From assembly GCA_027604505.1 (NCBI GenBank), contig JADIIX010000009.1:213746-277745 (forward strand): 64,000 bases of DNA. Reading direction: 5' to 3'. The position numbers were made by a program, and so were the translations under genes. Below, piece by piece: positions 48,413 to 62,200 of the stretch. How positions within the stretch are numbered: position 1 is the stretch's first letter; the number at the start of each line of letters is the position of its first letter. The notes beneath the pieces were generated by a model. The model made no database searches. It was not told where the DNA came from and saw only the letters and a list, made by a program, of their open reading frames with translations. Source of the stretch: Gonapodya sp. JEL0774 (Eukaryota > Monoblepharomycota > Monoblepharidomycetes > Monoblepharidales > Gonapodyaceae).

Positions 48413-50384
48413 ATGGCATCTGGAATCGATGTTAAAGCCGTGCGTCCATTTTTTCGGGACTCTACAACAGCTTTTATCCCGTTGCTGAGAAAATATCGTC
48501 ACCCTTCTCTCGGTTTGGCACATGCGCGTGAATGTGGGATTGGGAACAAACATCATCGGAACCAGGCCTTCCATTTTGAGCCGTTCAATACTATTGTGAG
48601 CTAACCACACTTTCAAGTTGTCAATTCTCAAAGTAAAGGGAATTTCTCTGCTATAAGCCGGTGTTAGATCTCGCACTCGCTGACAAGGTGTGGACGAGTT
48701 TGTCTAATTATAGCAGTTGACAAGCTCGCGATTCTATTGCCTTGTCATGTGTGATGAATTTCGCATCTTCAGCCCGAGACCAAGCCGGTCTTGATTTCAT
48801 GGCTTAGGTACGCTCTTCTAAACACGGGCAACTGGTACCTAGTTGGACATGGTGTGGATGACGCCTTGATTGCCGAAGTAAAGGACCTTGCTACTAAGGT
48901 TTGTCAGCACATTTGCTTGGTGGTGCTTCGTGGAGATCCACCTTTCGACGTCGAAACTTGATTTAATGGTGATGTTTGAATAAGGTCTTTGACCTTCCCG
49001 CAAGCGAGGAGGCCCGTCTAGATGAGTCGAATTCTCCTCACTTTTGGGGTTTGACTCGCGTGGGGCACGGTACGACCGACGGGCGGCGTGATTATCGAGA
49101 GGACTTTGATCTCGGGAACGATCTTCCTTGTGTATGGAAGGACGGGGATCCATTGTATCTGAAGACACGCCCGTAAGTTTTTCTGCTCCATCAATTATCG
49201 ATTATCCTGCACAATTTACGTCAACCGGATCACTGGCTGCAACATATTCTGCGCAGTGGTCCCAACCTTTGGCCTTCGGAGGACTTCCTTCCGGACTTCA
49301 AAAGGACCTACAAAACTTACATAGCCGAAATGAACCTTCTGGGGAACAAAATCGAAGGTCTTATTGAGGAGGCACTTGGCATACCTCCGGGAACATTCGC
49401 GGCCTACAAAGACGAAAACGTGAGGGCCGGTGGCCGTGTTAAGATAGCACGGTACCCTCCCCTCGACAAGATTCAGAAGGACAATCAGGAGGGCCCTAAG
49501 TTCGGCGTGGGACCGCACAAGGATTTGTGGCTGACATTTTCACTGCCGGCGAATGGTCATTCCGGAGATGAGGTTGCAAACCCGGCTGGTAAAGTCTCAC
49601 GACGACGAGGGCCTTGAATGTGACCGCACTAAACGAAGTTATTCGTGTCAGGAACCTGGATTCCTTGTGCCCCTCTGTCCGGTGTCTCATCCTTTGTCGT
49701 CCACGTTGGGTCCGCCCTCGAATCCATCACTCGTGGGGCCGCCATGGCCACACCCCACCGTGCCATCAACCCTGCTTCAGGCAACTCCCGTTTCACCGTT
49801 TACTATCTCCACGAAATCTCTCCGAACGTGACATTCGAGGGACTGGACAGGAGTGCGGAAGGGCTCGACCCCGAATTGGTGGCGACGGCCAAAGCTCGAC
49901 GAAGGTGGTGGATTCTGAGAACGAGCCTCGGTAAGGGGAAGCTGCAGAATATCGTTTCCGCTGCCAAGAGGACCGGTTCCGCGTCAGTGGACGACAGTGA
50001 GTTGACCAAACCCGAGAACAATTTGCGGGGTAGTTTCTTAAACGTAACACACGCCACCGTAGTTTCCCAAAACGAAGGAGAAAAGAAAGAATTCAAGGAC
50101 GAAGAAGTGAAGAAACCTCAGTGGCCCAACGCGCAGACCCCAATTGGGGAGGTTTTCCTTGTAAGCAGAATTAGGTGAGTTCGTCAATAGGCCAATTGTC
50201 TTCTGATAAAAAGTTTGACGGCCCTTCTTTTTGTCTTACCAGGAGTCGTCCCAAGGTTGCTCGGTGAGGAAGTCCCTACTCGTCTCTGCAGGAAAAGTTA
50301 TGTAACTCACTGTTTATAACGTTTTCGGTCAACAGCAAGTTCTACCCTGAACTCGCAAATCTCATCCTCGGGCCTACGAAGTAA
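48413..50384 (+). CDS. 2-oxoglutarate/Fe(II) oxygenase, isopenicillin-N-synthase-like
   Basis: Non-heme iron oxygenase of the IPNS/flavonoid-dioxygenase superfamily, substrate unknown. Exons give MASGIDVKAVRPFFRDS, RYALLNTGNWYLVGHGVDDA (N-terminal DIOX_N region), VFDLPASEEARLDE, WPSEDFLPDFKRTYKTYIAE and RVKIARYPPLDK. The iron ligands follow in GVGPHKDLWLTF (HxD) and ATPHRAINPASGNSRFTVYYL (distal His, with the Arg that binds 2-oxoglutarate in SRFTV). Two very small terminal exons restore the family's ending: SRIR, RSRPKVAR, KFYPELANLILGPTK, stop at 50382-50384. Catalytic residues are intact. The exon structure between 48,490 and 48,800 is uncertain. Confidence 0.85.
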
Positions 50385-50506
50385 GAAGTACGCAAATCTA
50401 GTTTGTATTTGTGATTTGATGAATGTGAATTGAGGGAGGACTGTCCGAGTTTTACATCTGAAGGGAGATCCACGATATTTCTTTCACTTTCGTACTGCGT
50501 GAGAGC

Positions 50507-53500
50507 ATGGCTCTCCTCTCCGCTATGCCAAGTTCTTTCGCTCTCTCCGTCCCCTCACAGCGACGGCTGCAATCTGTCCAGGCCGCGTTCGAGTACTTCT
50601 TGAGGACTATAAACCCACCCCCTTTCACCACTCACGGGGCGCAAACCACGCTCTCGAGCAGTCAATCAGACAAAGCTGCTGTTTCTTCGACATCTGCGAT
50701 CGGTGTTGACAGACAAGATCTGCGAGTATATTCCCTGCTGGACACACAACTTCATGCCCTCACGTTTCTGATTGTGAGGGATTTCATACAAAGTTGGTAC
50801 TACACTATTTCCAAGGACGATGAATTCATTAAGGAGACAGTGGGAGTTATCGCACGGGTGGCCAGGGAATTGGAGGCGCGGTTAGAGAAGGTGAGCTCCA
50901 TTTTAGACCAGCACGACGCAGGTGACTTCCTGGACGACTGTAAATGATCGTTGCTCGATTGAGTTTTGGAGCATCTTGATGCAATTGCCACTAGCTTTAT
51001 GTGATATTTTCACGACTCCCAAACACTCAACGTGTCTGCTTTCCCAGGTAGATTTTGTACGGCTTCTGACCTCTGATCTACCCCTTGTACTATCAACCCA
51101 TCTATCCGACTATCGGCTCGCCACCCGCCGTTCCGGCACCTTGTATGCAGGTGGAATGGCTCCGCATGAGGTGTTCCGAGCACTTCAACCTCATTTTGCC
51201 CTGCGAGATGAAGCGAGCGAACGCGAGTACCTGGCGACAGCAGTGGAGCTCGTCCTTAAGCAGCTCTTACCGCGAAGAGATGCGGAGAGTGACGGCGTCC
51301 GGAACGTTCTGAGAGAAATTCTCACTGGGAAACTAATGAAACGTGCCTTGGATGCAATTTGTGATCCGGACTTTTTGAATGACGTAATAGTGAAGGTGAT
51401 TCGAGCACAGCATTCTTCTTTCCTTTTCAGAATCCATAATGAACACGTTGGGTTGTTATAGCTGCTGAGCCCACGCGACCCATCCCCTCCACTTAACGTG
51501 CCGCCCTTTTCCGACTCCGAAACCAACCCAAACATCGTCCGACAAGGAACACCCTCCCATTTGTTCCGGAACACTGGACCGATCAACCCACCTGCCACCA
51601 CCACTCCCCTCGCGACTGCCATTGATGGCCAGTACCTTCAACTAAACGCCCCGTCATCTCCGTCGATTCAGTCTATACCGCCTCGAAAGACGTCTATCTC
51701 GTCTCTGGCAAGGTCAACATCGACAAACTTTGCGCGGCCCACGTCGGAACTATCTTCCTCCCACCCAAATGCAGTGATGCCATTTGGGCCTTCTTCTTCT
51801 GTGACACCTTTTGTCACATCCGTCTCCGAATTTGCTCCACCTTTCGCTCCCACAAACTCACAGCCAGCAGTTCAGTTTGTCCACCCGCCGCGCCCCTCCA
51901 CGCCTGACTCGCCCACTTCAAGCTCTGTGCTTATCGCCACTGTATTTCCTCTTCTCCCCTCCTTACTACACTTTATTGAACTCCTTCGTACCTCTCTAGC
52001 GACCTATCTAGTCGGTCCACTAGCAACAGGAGCATCCTCTGTGACTGCGAATCTGGCGGCGCTCGTGGGGCTTGCTTCCTATATGCTTTCCGAGATCCGA
52101 AAAGGCCTCACCGATGCCGGGCTGATCGCTCCACAGCCCGAATCTGATAATGCAACCAGTGGTGGCGAGTCAAAACTACGAATCAAGCGGTGGCGCGCCG
52201 CACGCTTTCCTTCAACACAAATAGGGCGACGAGAGATCCTTTCCGATGTTCAATCGTTTTACCGTCCTCGATCGCCCATGAACGGCCAAGCGTTTCCCCC
52301 ACCCACAGTCCCATCCCCACCGGCTAGTGTGAGTGTGGTGAGAACAGTATTGGCCCCACGTCCGATGAGTGGGCGCGTACTGGGGGATCTCGGTGAAGCA
52401 GTTGGAGTTCCTCCAAGTGGGGCCACAGACTCCGCGTACTTCCTCGCACCAGAGCACCCCACTGGAACGTCAACTGGGCTCAGACACTTGGACTCATTTT
52501 TGGAAGATCAGTGGGATTCAGCGGGGGACATTGTTGGGAGCCAGCGCGAGACTGATATCAAGGAGTGGGAAGAGTTTGGGGCAGGAGCACCCGAGTTGCC
52601 CCAAGTCTTTCAACCACTGTCCATGGCGGCGGCGGCGGCGACGGAGAAGCCACCGAGGCTTCCCTTGCCGGTACCGTTGGTTCAATTAGACGATGCGGTC
52701 CCCTTGGTGAGCGTGGACGTACGATCAACAGTTCCCCCTGTGCCTTCACTGCTGCGCGGTGCAACTTTCAGCTCAGACGACACGTTGGGTTCTTCTTTAC
52801 CGGGTGGGTGGGTGAACGTTTCTGAAGACGAATCGGACAAGTTTGGCGCCACTTCCGGATCAGCCGAGAACGATGACCCGGGTGTCACAATCTCTGGCAT
52901 AACGGATCAGATTCAAGCCATTTTGGCGGATTATCGCGACTTGGTTGATGAGCGAGCACCCCGAGCGGTGGGTGAACCGAGTGGCATAAGGGGCGGAAAC
53001 GAGGACGGTGCAGATTATGATGCCCGTTGCCAGCGCGATGAAGGGCGATACGCAGGTGCAAGGTTGGAGCAGGGATGGTTGGGGTTTATTGGGGAGGTGG
53101 TGGAGTGGCGGGACAGAGGTTGGTGGGTGTGGAACCAAGTTATGTTCTTGGTGGTACCAATTGTGAGGTGGATGGTAGGAAGGGGTATGAATAGGTGAGC
53201 TGGGTATCAAAAGGGCGGCGCGGGGCAGTTGCGGCTTTCCTATTGGGTACTATCACGCCTCTCACATTCCGGACAAATTCCCCAACCTCCCCAATTTTTC
53301 GAATCCCCCAACATCCTCGGCTGTCATTAGACTCATTATTCGCTCCATCCATCGCCTCTTCTCAGAGAGCAGTGTAGCGACCATTTTTCGAGCCATCCGA
53401 ATGACAGTTTGGCCTGGTGGTCGATTGGGGGGTCGAGTGCCCGGGGAAGAAAAGGATAAGGAGATTAATACAAAGAGGACAGAGGAGGTAAAAGAGGACT

Positions 53501-53794
53501 TGAGGAGGAGAGCGGAGGAGATGTTGAGAGAGAAAGTTCCAGGTGCGTGGCGGGATTACAGAATTGCGCTCTCTGATCCACAGTCTTTGTTCCTAATCGC
53601 GTCCTGTTCGGACAATCAACGTTGGTTCATGCTGGTCTCCAGCCGCAATCTCTACTCTTCTCGGCCCGGAGCTAACTGGAGACTCGCTGCGGGACTTACA
53701 TGGATCTCTACAGAACGCGCTCATAAATCGTCATTTGGTTTTTGTGTTGATTGACATTGCCCTGATACACTTGTTTCCCGACGAGGTTGTCTGA
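50507..53794 (+). CDS. PXA and nexin-C domain membrane-contact protein (Mdm1/SNX13-25 type)
   Basis: Five exons with consistent phases: 50507-50890, 51049 to about 51394, about 51463-53187, about 53336-53541 and 53643-53794. The PXA domain reads VYSLLDTQLHALTFLIVRDF, SWYYTISKDDEFIKE, VDFVRLLTSDLPLVLSTHL and VRNVLREILTGKLMKRALDA. A long Ser/Pro-rich middle holds a hydrophobic stretch near 51,930-52,090. The C-terminus is nexin-C: RGWWVWNQVMFLVVPIVRWM, LIIRSIHRLFSESSVATIF, RMTVWPGGRLGG, AAISTLLGPELTGD and NALINRHLVFVLIDIALIHL, then FPDEVV. I saw no PX or RGS domain between them, unlike animal SNX13/SNX25. Such proteins tether ER, endosome/vacuole or lipid droplets. The role here is by family analogy. 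Confidence 0.87.
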
Positions 53795-54266
53795 GTGGGA
53801 TTCCTGTATGTCCATCACTGTTGTGCAAAGTGCCCCTAACACTGTAATATCATTCACGTAGCTAAGTGATGACACTCAATAGTACTGAATCACATGCGAC
53901 ATTTCCGATTGCGGGCAAGTGTGCAACATGGGTGTCCCGCATTACAGTTCGTATTCATTCCAAGCACATACCTATTGGTTGCATCCCAACGGATTGAAGA
54001 TCGCTCACTGCGATTTCGCAAATACGAGACTCCGAGTGCCTGTTTGCTTAGCCACTAGGCTTCTCCGACACTCGAGACGACTGGGAGCTAGGGGACCTCT
54101 ACTCAGAATCTCAAAAGGCTGCCAGGAAGCCCTAGAAAGGCATAAAAGGGTGGACTGCATCCACTCATTGCTTGGAGCGCTTGTTTCTTTAATCTGCGGA
54201 GCTTCGCTCTTTCTTTGCGTTGCTTTTCGAACTTGGACACATACCATCAAGGCCGCTCTTTGTCAG
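53795..54266. other. Spacer upstream of hypothetical gene
   Basis: 472 bp. An in-frame ATG at 53928 would add 113 residues, including a membrane-like LLGALVSLICGASLFLCVAF, to the next gene. I prefer the later ATG but cannot exclude this. Confidence 0.35.
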
Positions 54267-56237
54267 ATGTTGACGCCTTCGACTCCAACTAGTGTCCACT
54301 CTCCCCAAATGAACCATGGTGAAGGAGCCGTCACACCCTCTTCTGACTACTGTCCGCCGTCGCCTCTCGCCGCTCATGCGCATTACCCACATCCACACAT
54401 CACGTTTGCACAGGCGGAATCGGAAGCCTCATTGTCACTTTCCTCTAGGGATTATTTTTCCACCTCGCCGGCACCCCTGTCCCCTGTCCCAGATACACCA
54501 GACAACTCATCGGTCAATTCGCTACCACTCGGGGTCGACCAGCCCCTCACGAACTCGGAGCTCAGGCAGATGGAAAATGGATACCGCGCGTTACAAGAAA
54601 TTCTTGGTGGGCCGGTGACTGGTCTTGGATATGGCTACGAAGCACTTCCGCAAGATGACGACGAAAATGAAGGCCGAGGGGGCACATTAAGGTGAGTTCA
54701 CCAACGCCTTCTTTTGGATTGACAGAGTTCGAGGACATGTATAGTTTTTTGGGCAACGTGTAAGCCAAAACTCCTTTAATTGGTCAACTTCGTGAACCGT
54801 TGGGAAACTTTTTGTTTGTGGCCGCGGACAGAGAAGTAGGACAAATAAGATTATCGGGTTTGAACAGCACACTGTGCCTGCCCAAGTGCTCAACCCCAAT
54901 TACCCCACCATTTCCTCCCCAGCATCCCTCAGAAACCTCCCACGCCACCACATCCACCTTCAGGTCTCTGGTCCAAACCTCGGAAACGTCTGTTGAACGA
55001 CTTCCCCGATGTGGCCATCATATCAGGATGGGAACCTCCTCGCAAGCCAAGATCTCGGTCACTAATGAGTGGAGCGAGTGGGCGGGTAAGAAAAAAGGGG
55101 AACAGGCAGCGTCTGCACATGGAGGACGTTAAACCCAGTGGCACCAAGCCTACCGCAGTTCCCGTCGCGGGTTTGTCTGGAAACGACTCCCGTATATGCA
55201 CAGCCACCGAGGTCACCGATTCTCCCGGATCGTTGGGGCTCAAATCTCTCGGCGACGGTGGAGACGGATCAGGCGCGTACATGCCTCCGTGGTCGGCTAG
55301 AGAAGTCAATCATGCACGGCATGTTGAGGCGAGGACAATGGCGAACGTATCGAAGCTCGTAGCTGGGTCTGATGGACTGGGTGGGGTAACTGGGATGGCA
55401 GAAGGGGTGAGTTTGGCATTTATCGCTTTCGCAATAACCAATTTGTACTTTTCGTGATCTGTGCGTCATTGTGCTCGAATGGCAGAGATATAATGGCCAA
55501 GGTGGCGTCTTACAATCTCCTTCCCGATCTGTGAGTCTTGGTTGATTCGACGTGCTGGCCCTTGCTCTTCCTCATGCCATTGCATTGGACCCTAGACATC
55601 ACTTCGCGTCCGGCCTCCTCGTATCCCATCTGAAACCTCTGTTTCTAACCTCCCTTCACTGCCCAGTCCTCCCTTCCCGATCCTATTCCCTCGCTCCCCG
55701 TCTCCTACAAGCCAAGCAAATTTTGACCCCACTTCCGTTTCCCGGGTTGTTACGACACCCTTTCACCCCTCACGTCCCCTCGGCTCCGAGCGTGACCTAG
55801 CGCCCGTACCCGATCATCTCGTCCTCCTTCCATCGAACGCAACAAGATCCACAACTCTGTCGACAGGCTTCGAGAATAGATGGAGAAGCGCAAATATTGC
55901 TTCAGTCGATAATTCGAGAATTAGAACACCTGCAACACCGAAAGTCGCGTTTCTGGACGGGGTTATAAGGGAAGAGGAGGGTCGGATTGTTCTCCAAACA
56001 GAGGAGAATCAGAGGGCAGCAACAATCAATGTTGCATCGCTGCTGGCGCGAGTGAAGCCCGTACCCGCTCCACATGAAGCACAGCGGCGATTGGCAAGAA
56101 GCGCTCCGGGGGGTGAATATGGGGGAAAAGTTCGGGCGCGGAGGTCATGGGGAGGTATTGGCGACCGGTGCGTTGGGGAAGATGGTCCCGTTTTTCTATC
56201 TGGAGTAATGTCTAATGGAGATACCGTTTATTTGTGA
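54267..56237 (+). CDS. Hypothetical, largely disordered protein, four exons
   Basis: Exons 54267-54691, 54923-55406, 55486-55530 and 55596-56237 join in perfect phase with good GT-AG signals, giving about 530 residues. It starts MLTPSTPTSVHSPQMNHGEG and is Ser/Pro-rich, with short ordered-looking pieces: ELRQMENGYRALQEILGG, LLNDFPDVAIISGWEPPRK, ARHVEARTMANVSKLVA and PATPKVAFLDGVIREEEGRI, then NVASLLARVKPVPAPHEAQR. Basic Arg/Lys patches (RKPRSRSL, VRKKGNRQR) are present. I recognise no domain. It ends 57 bp before the start of the dynein-like gene, so it could conceivably be that gene's 5' part, but it has its own stop (56235-56237) and no splice signal linking the two was convincing. Confidence 0.75.
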
Positions 56238-56294
56238 AGATCGCCTCATCTCCATCCAGCACCTTGCGTCCAATCCGCGCAATCTTCCCCATCC

Positions 56295-59200
56295 ATGATA
56301 CCAGCATTATCCAAGGGTCAACTTCTGGATTCTAGCGACTCACGTCACCGTACAGACATCCAAGATTCACAAACCACACACAGTCGCCATGACTGCCAGG
56401 ACGTTCTTCCCCCCATCTCAGTTGATGTCAGCCGATTCATTGAAGCACGAGTTGCGTTTGAGGCAGACATGGCCCGAGATGCATCACATCGGCAAGATAT
56501 CAGTCAGCCATTTTTATCCTCCGCGCCTGAAGGAGTTATACCCAATGTTTCTGGGAGGCGACCAGCATCTTTCTTTTTGGATGCCTTGGAGGCACCTGAT
56601 GTGGCGCGGAAGCGAAAGGCAGGGTTTGAAAGGGAGAAGCGGGCACGATGGGCACCATTACCTCTTGCGAACGCAATTGCATCTGGAAACACAACTCACA
56701 AGGAAGGAGGGGCATTGGCTGGACGGCCAGAGAGGCCTCCTCCACTTGAATACTTTGATGACGAGGCCTTGTATGAGACAAAGTCACCTGAGACGTGGAT
56801 TGCCCATGGACCATTGAAAGGGGATCCGCATACTCGTGGACTGTCAAGGTATCAAATCAATTGCAGTGTCCTTGGACTCAGTAGGCACCCTGAAAGCAAT
56901 AAATCACAGACTTTGAAGCAACCTGCCTTGGACTCCTCAAGTGCTGACAATTTGGATGTTGACCAAGGCAATTGGGAATGGAGGCCATGCTGGGTCGTGA
57001 GTTATGATGGAGAGGCCAATGTCTATGAAATCGAGTGGGTGGACAATGCTGGATTAAAGAAGCACGTAAAGAGGCTGAACCTGATGTTTGAGGATGAAAA
57101 TCGAGAGAGGTTTCATGAGCGATATACAGTTGCAGAACACAGAAGAGCGGCATGGGTAAGGTGGAGGGCAGATCAAAAGGAGGTAGAAGGAGTCAGTGTT
57201 ATGGGAGGATTTCCAGTAATGGAGACAGGAGTGAAAATGTCCATTTTGGCAAGACTTGGTGGCGTTGCTGATTCCTCCCCAAGCACAGTACTGCAGGTGA
57301 TAGAGGCTTGCTGGCATGAAGTTGAACATCTTTGGACATTGGCAATGAAAAGAGCAGAATGGGAGAGGAGGCTCCATTCATCCACTCTTGTAACAAATCC
57401 CATGGAGGAAGGGAAGAGATCTGGCATAAATCCGCCCAATTGGCCTCCTTACACTTCAACAACTGGTTTGGTTCCACATTTGCCCATGGTTGGGAGTACC
57501 CAACATGCCAACTACAGTGGTATTCTGCCAGCAGAAATCAGTGGGGATACAGATATGGTTGTCAATTTGAGAGATGGGAAGCAGCTTGGAGTTGGTGATC
57601 AGAGTACAGGTGGTGATGTCTCAAAATCTGACAGAACAGCCCGCCAAATGATAATTGAGTCAGGTGCTGATGACGCAACAGGGGAGCTTCTGATTCGAGT
57701 TCGCCAAGTAACAGATACACTTGGAACCTACATGTTTACTGGAAATAGTGTTGTCCAGCAGTCTATTGCAGATATATTAGGAGCACTGCGACTTGTTTTG
57801 CCACCAGGGGAAGGCTTTTTTACAAGGAACATTCAACTTCCAACAAAGTTTAGGCCCTTTGAGATGCGGCTCACAGCCCAAGCTGAATTTGTTCACACAA
57901 AGCTTTCTTATGAGGTGAGATTATTCTTGATAACTCAACTTTGAAAGGAAAATGTGAGCTTTCATTTGATATTAGTGGCCACGCGCTGTTGCAAATTCCA
58001 TTGAGGGGAAGCTATCTAATGTGTTTCAGCTCAGGATCAGAGATGCCAAAGAGTATGAACGAACTCGGCTGAAAGATTTCTTAGTCTTGGTTGGCAAAAT
58101 GTTAGAGGTTCAACTGAAGCAAGTGGTAGTTCGAGGTCTGGCATCGTTCTTGGCTATTATGGGGTTCACTGTTACTGGATTGCTTCCAGAACCTAAGGTG
58201 GATGATTTGCCTTCAGCTTCACATCATGTTTTCATAGATGGAGTTGATGAGCTTAGGATTGAGACACCATCACCAATTGCCAAAGAGTCACTCCCTGTTG
58301 TCTTCTCAGTGATGGCTGTAATTCAATGTGATACTGAAAACCAAGTTAATATGGAGGATTCTGCAGCAGTGTTGAAAGACTATTCAAATGCTATGATGAA
58401 TACTATCATGGACCGTTGCTTCAGAGTGACTCAACCAGCCTATACCTTGCACCCAAATAATCACATTGCAATTTTTCCTAAACAGCAGGACCTACAGGAG
58501 CAGATATTACAATTATACAAGCTACCACTTATTCTTGCAGAGAATAGTATACCAAACCCAGAGAATGTGATAATGGTTGGTATTTATGGGGATAAAGAGT
58601 CTCCTGATCCAAGGCATGGTGGAGCTGGGTGGTTGAAAGTGCACATTGGTGCAGAACATATTCTTCTCAGCAAAGGACCAGAAGAGATTTTGAAGCACAT
58701 GCAGAGAAGTGAACAAGGAATACAGCAGATTCTTTCGCGATATCAAAAGTTTGAATGGCTCCTTCAAGATGTTCCTTCAGTTGAGATATCTGACTCCTGG
58801 GAGGACAAAACTAATGAAACATCATATTTACCCAATTTAACACATTTTGATGCAGCTCTTGACCTCAGTCAGTGGGAGAAGCCTCTAACAAAATACTCCA
58901 ATGTTCTAAAGGAAATTGATGCACTTCCTAGCAGGCTTTTGCTCCCTCCATTGATGGTAGATTGTGCTCAGGTTAAAGAAGTCTTGAGCAATGCTGCAGG
59001 AACAATCAAGAACAACTTACAATTATCATTAATTCACAAGGTTGTTAGTGTTTGCAAGGGTTTGTCTCAAGGATATGAGGAACTCTATGAGAAGATTGCA
59101 GTAGATCCTCAAGGGGATGCAGTACAGTGGAAAGCACTGAAAATTGCAATAGAGCAAGCTGAAGCACGTTCTGCTATTTATGACTTGAAGTTGAAGGACA

Positions 59201-62200
59201 TTGTCAATATTTGGCAGACCTTGTATGATGGGAATGTCTCTATTGATGATGGTGCCAGTGAAGCATACTGGGAGGCATGCAGCTGGCCTCGCAGGGTTCA
59301 ACTAGAATATGCAGGAGCTCATGCACGTTTAGATGAAGCAAAAGGTAGATTGATCTCAGAGATAAATGTGAGTTCTACTTGCTGTTATCCCCATTGAAAT
59401 TGTAGTTATGCACCCAACTGTTTCAAGATTGATGTAGTGTTTGCTAAAGAATGCTTGAGTGCTTATTGGGGTGAGATACAAACGTTTGACAGAGTTGCAG
59501 ATATTAGCAAGCTTTCTGATATGATTGGACGTGTTCTGAGCATCCGTAAACGTCTTGACAAGTGCATGGCTCTGGTGGTGTCAATCCACACAAGACAAGC
59601 AAATATTCAGCTGGATAAAACAATTTTTGCCAATATAGACACTCTTCTAACCACTTTCAATATGAATGAAGTTCTTTGGAAGCTTGCTGATGACCAGAGA
59701 GTGCTTTTGAAACAATGGAATGATGCTTGCTTCTTTGAGCTGGATGCAGATATAATTTTATCCAAAGTCAATGAATGGAAGAAAAGCTCAAGGAAGCTGC
59801 TTTCTCTAGTGGAATCATACCCAAGTCAACAATGTGTTCTTCAATCTATTATGGTGGAGCTAAATGACTTCACAGGACATCTGAAGATTATCCAAGCTTT
59901 GAGAAACCCATCCCTCAGGTCAAAGCATTGGGAGCAAATTGCAACAGCAATTGGTGTATCACAGAAAGACATGAAAAAGTTCCAGCTAAAGAATATTGTT
60001 GAGATGGATCTTGAACTTGTTGAAGACTTACTCTCTGACATCAGCCAAGAAGCAAGCAGAGAAGACGCTCTTGAAGCAGGTCTAGATCGGATGAAAAAAG
60101 AACTTACCTCTCACACTTTTGTTATGAGTGCCACAACCCAAGAGAGCATCTCCACGTTGAATTCACAGAATGGGATAAATTTGCAACACATCCTCAATCT
60201 GCATGATGCATATGAACTTCTTGAAGATCATTTGATCAGATCAGAGGAGTTAAGGGTGCAAGCAATGCACATTTTAAGCAAATCACAATCCTTTAGTCTG
60301 CAGAAAGCCCCTCTGACTGTAATGTCAATGACAACGCATCAGTCTCAAAAGAGTACAAACAAACAGATACAAGACATTGACCTTCAAACTCAAGCGTTTG
60401 TAAACAAGATTGAAATTTGGCAGAGAAAGCTGTTAAAATGCCAGGATATACTGCTAAATTGGGAGGAGCTCCAGCAAAACATGCATCTCTTGTCTCCCAT
60501 TTTCTTTAATTTGATGGATGACATGCCACAAATGCTTATTGAAATCAAGGACACTTTCATGGCTTCGTTCAAGGTGGCTGCAAATGTTGCCAACATTGTC
60601 CAGAAGAACCCCTCCTGGTAGGTGTTAGTTGGATTGGAATAAGGGCCTTACGTTGCTTGATGCACATTACTGCCAGGGCTTCTATTGTAGTTCAGAGAGA
60701 TAGTTTTGAGCAAATCTTGACAGCCCATACCCGTTCTGAGACATGCATGAAGCACATTTCAAATTGGCTTGCACTTCACCGACATGTCTTCCCTAGATTT
60801 TACTTCCTTGGCAATGATGAGCTCCTTGCACTCCTTTCAGGTTGTGCATCCAGAGATATGTCATTACCATTAATTCAGCACTGCTTTCAGTCTATTGGGG
60901 AGATTGTCACTCAGAACTTGAGTGTAGTAAAAACAGGTGAGAATAATCTTGATGTATGAAGTTCTGAGAATTCTACTAATCTTTGATATAGCAGAATCTG
61001 ACACACAGAAGTCATCTGCAACAAACCTTCATAGAACACAACTAATTATAACAGGGATTCATAGTCTTTTGGGAGAATCTCTCACTTTTTGTGGGCATGG
61101 AGTAATGTACACAAATGATTTTGGAGGAATGTTCAAAGACATAGAAGCAGGACTCTCTGAGACACTGAAGAATATGACCAACCAATCTGTAGAGTCCTAC
61201 TATGCCAACATGTCAAAGACAGCTCAAACTTCAATTGATAATAACCCCAGTGCTTTGGGAAAGTGGTTGTTGAAATGGCCAAGTGAGGACTGAAAAAGAA
61301 AATCTCACATGCTGTCCAATTTCTGACACTGACACAAACTTTTAGGTCAAATTAGTTACTTAGTATCCCAATGGAGATATACATCAAAAATTGAGGAAGC
61401 ATTTTCCAAAGGTTTGCAAGCTAAACAAATCAATCTTTAGTCTTTTTCTCACTCTCACATTGCAATTGTGTATTCAAGGCATTCAAAGTATCAATGCTCT
61501 CAGAGAATTACGACGTCAAATTCAGAAGGATGTGGATTGCTGGATTGGGCTTCTTAGGGCTGAGAACACTGTGTTCACCCGCAGAGCCATAGAAAATCTC
61601 CTTTCAAATTCAATGACCACAGGGGACAATGTTGAGTATCTTATTGCTGGAGACATAACTAATGGATCTATGCCAGAGTGGACCAGCCAAGTGCGATTGT
61701 ACAAAGGCTTAGAAGGCAGTGATGGTGTGATATCAGTGAAAGTTATGGGCCACCATTTCTCTTATGGTTTTGAGTACACCTGCTCTTCTCCACGTCTTGT
61801 TTTTACACAATCGCTATCTAAAGCATTTAGTCTTGTACTGGATGCCCTCGGTAGTGGGATAAGTGCTGCCATAATTGGCGGTCGAACATCAGGTAAAACA
61901 TCACTTGTGCAAGAAGTTGCCTCTGTGCTGGGGAGATTCTGCATAACAGTAGAGTGTGGTGTGATTTCAGCTGCTACAGACCTTCAAAGGGTATTCAATG
62001 GTGTGATTGCATGCTCTTATTGTAGCCCTTGGCTGTTCTTGGAGAACATTGAGCAACTTCCAATTCCAACACTTGCTTTTCTTTCCCATCAAGTAATGCT
62101 CATTCACTCTTCAATTGCAGCTGGCCAGAAATCTGGAAATGTTGCAATTAGGATTGGAGCTGATGATGTTCAGCTTAATGGTTGTCCATCAATTATATTC

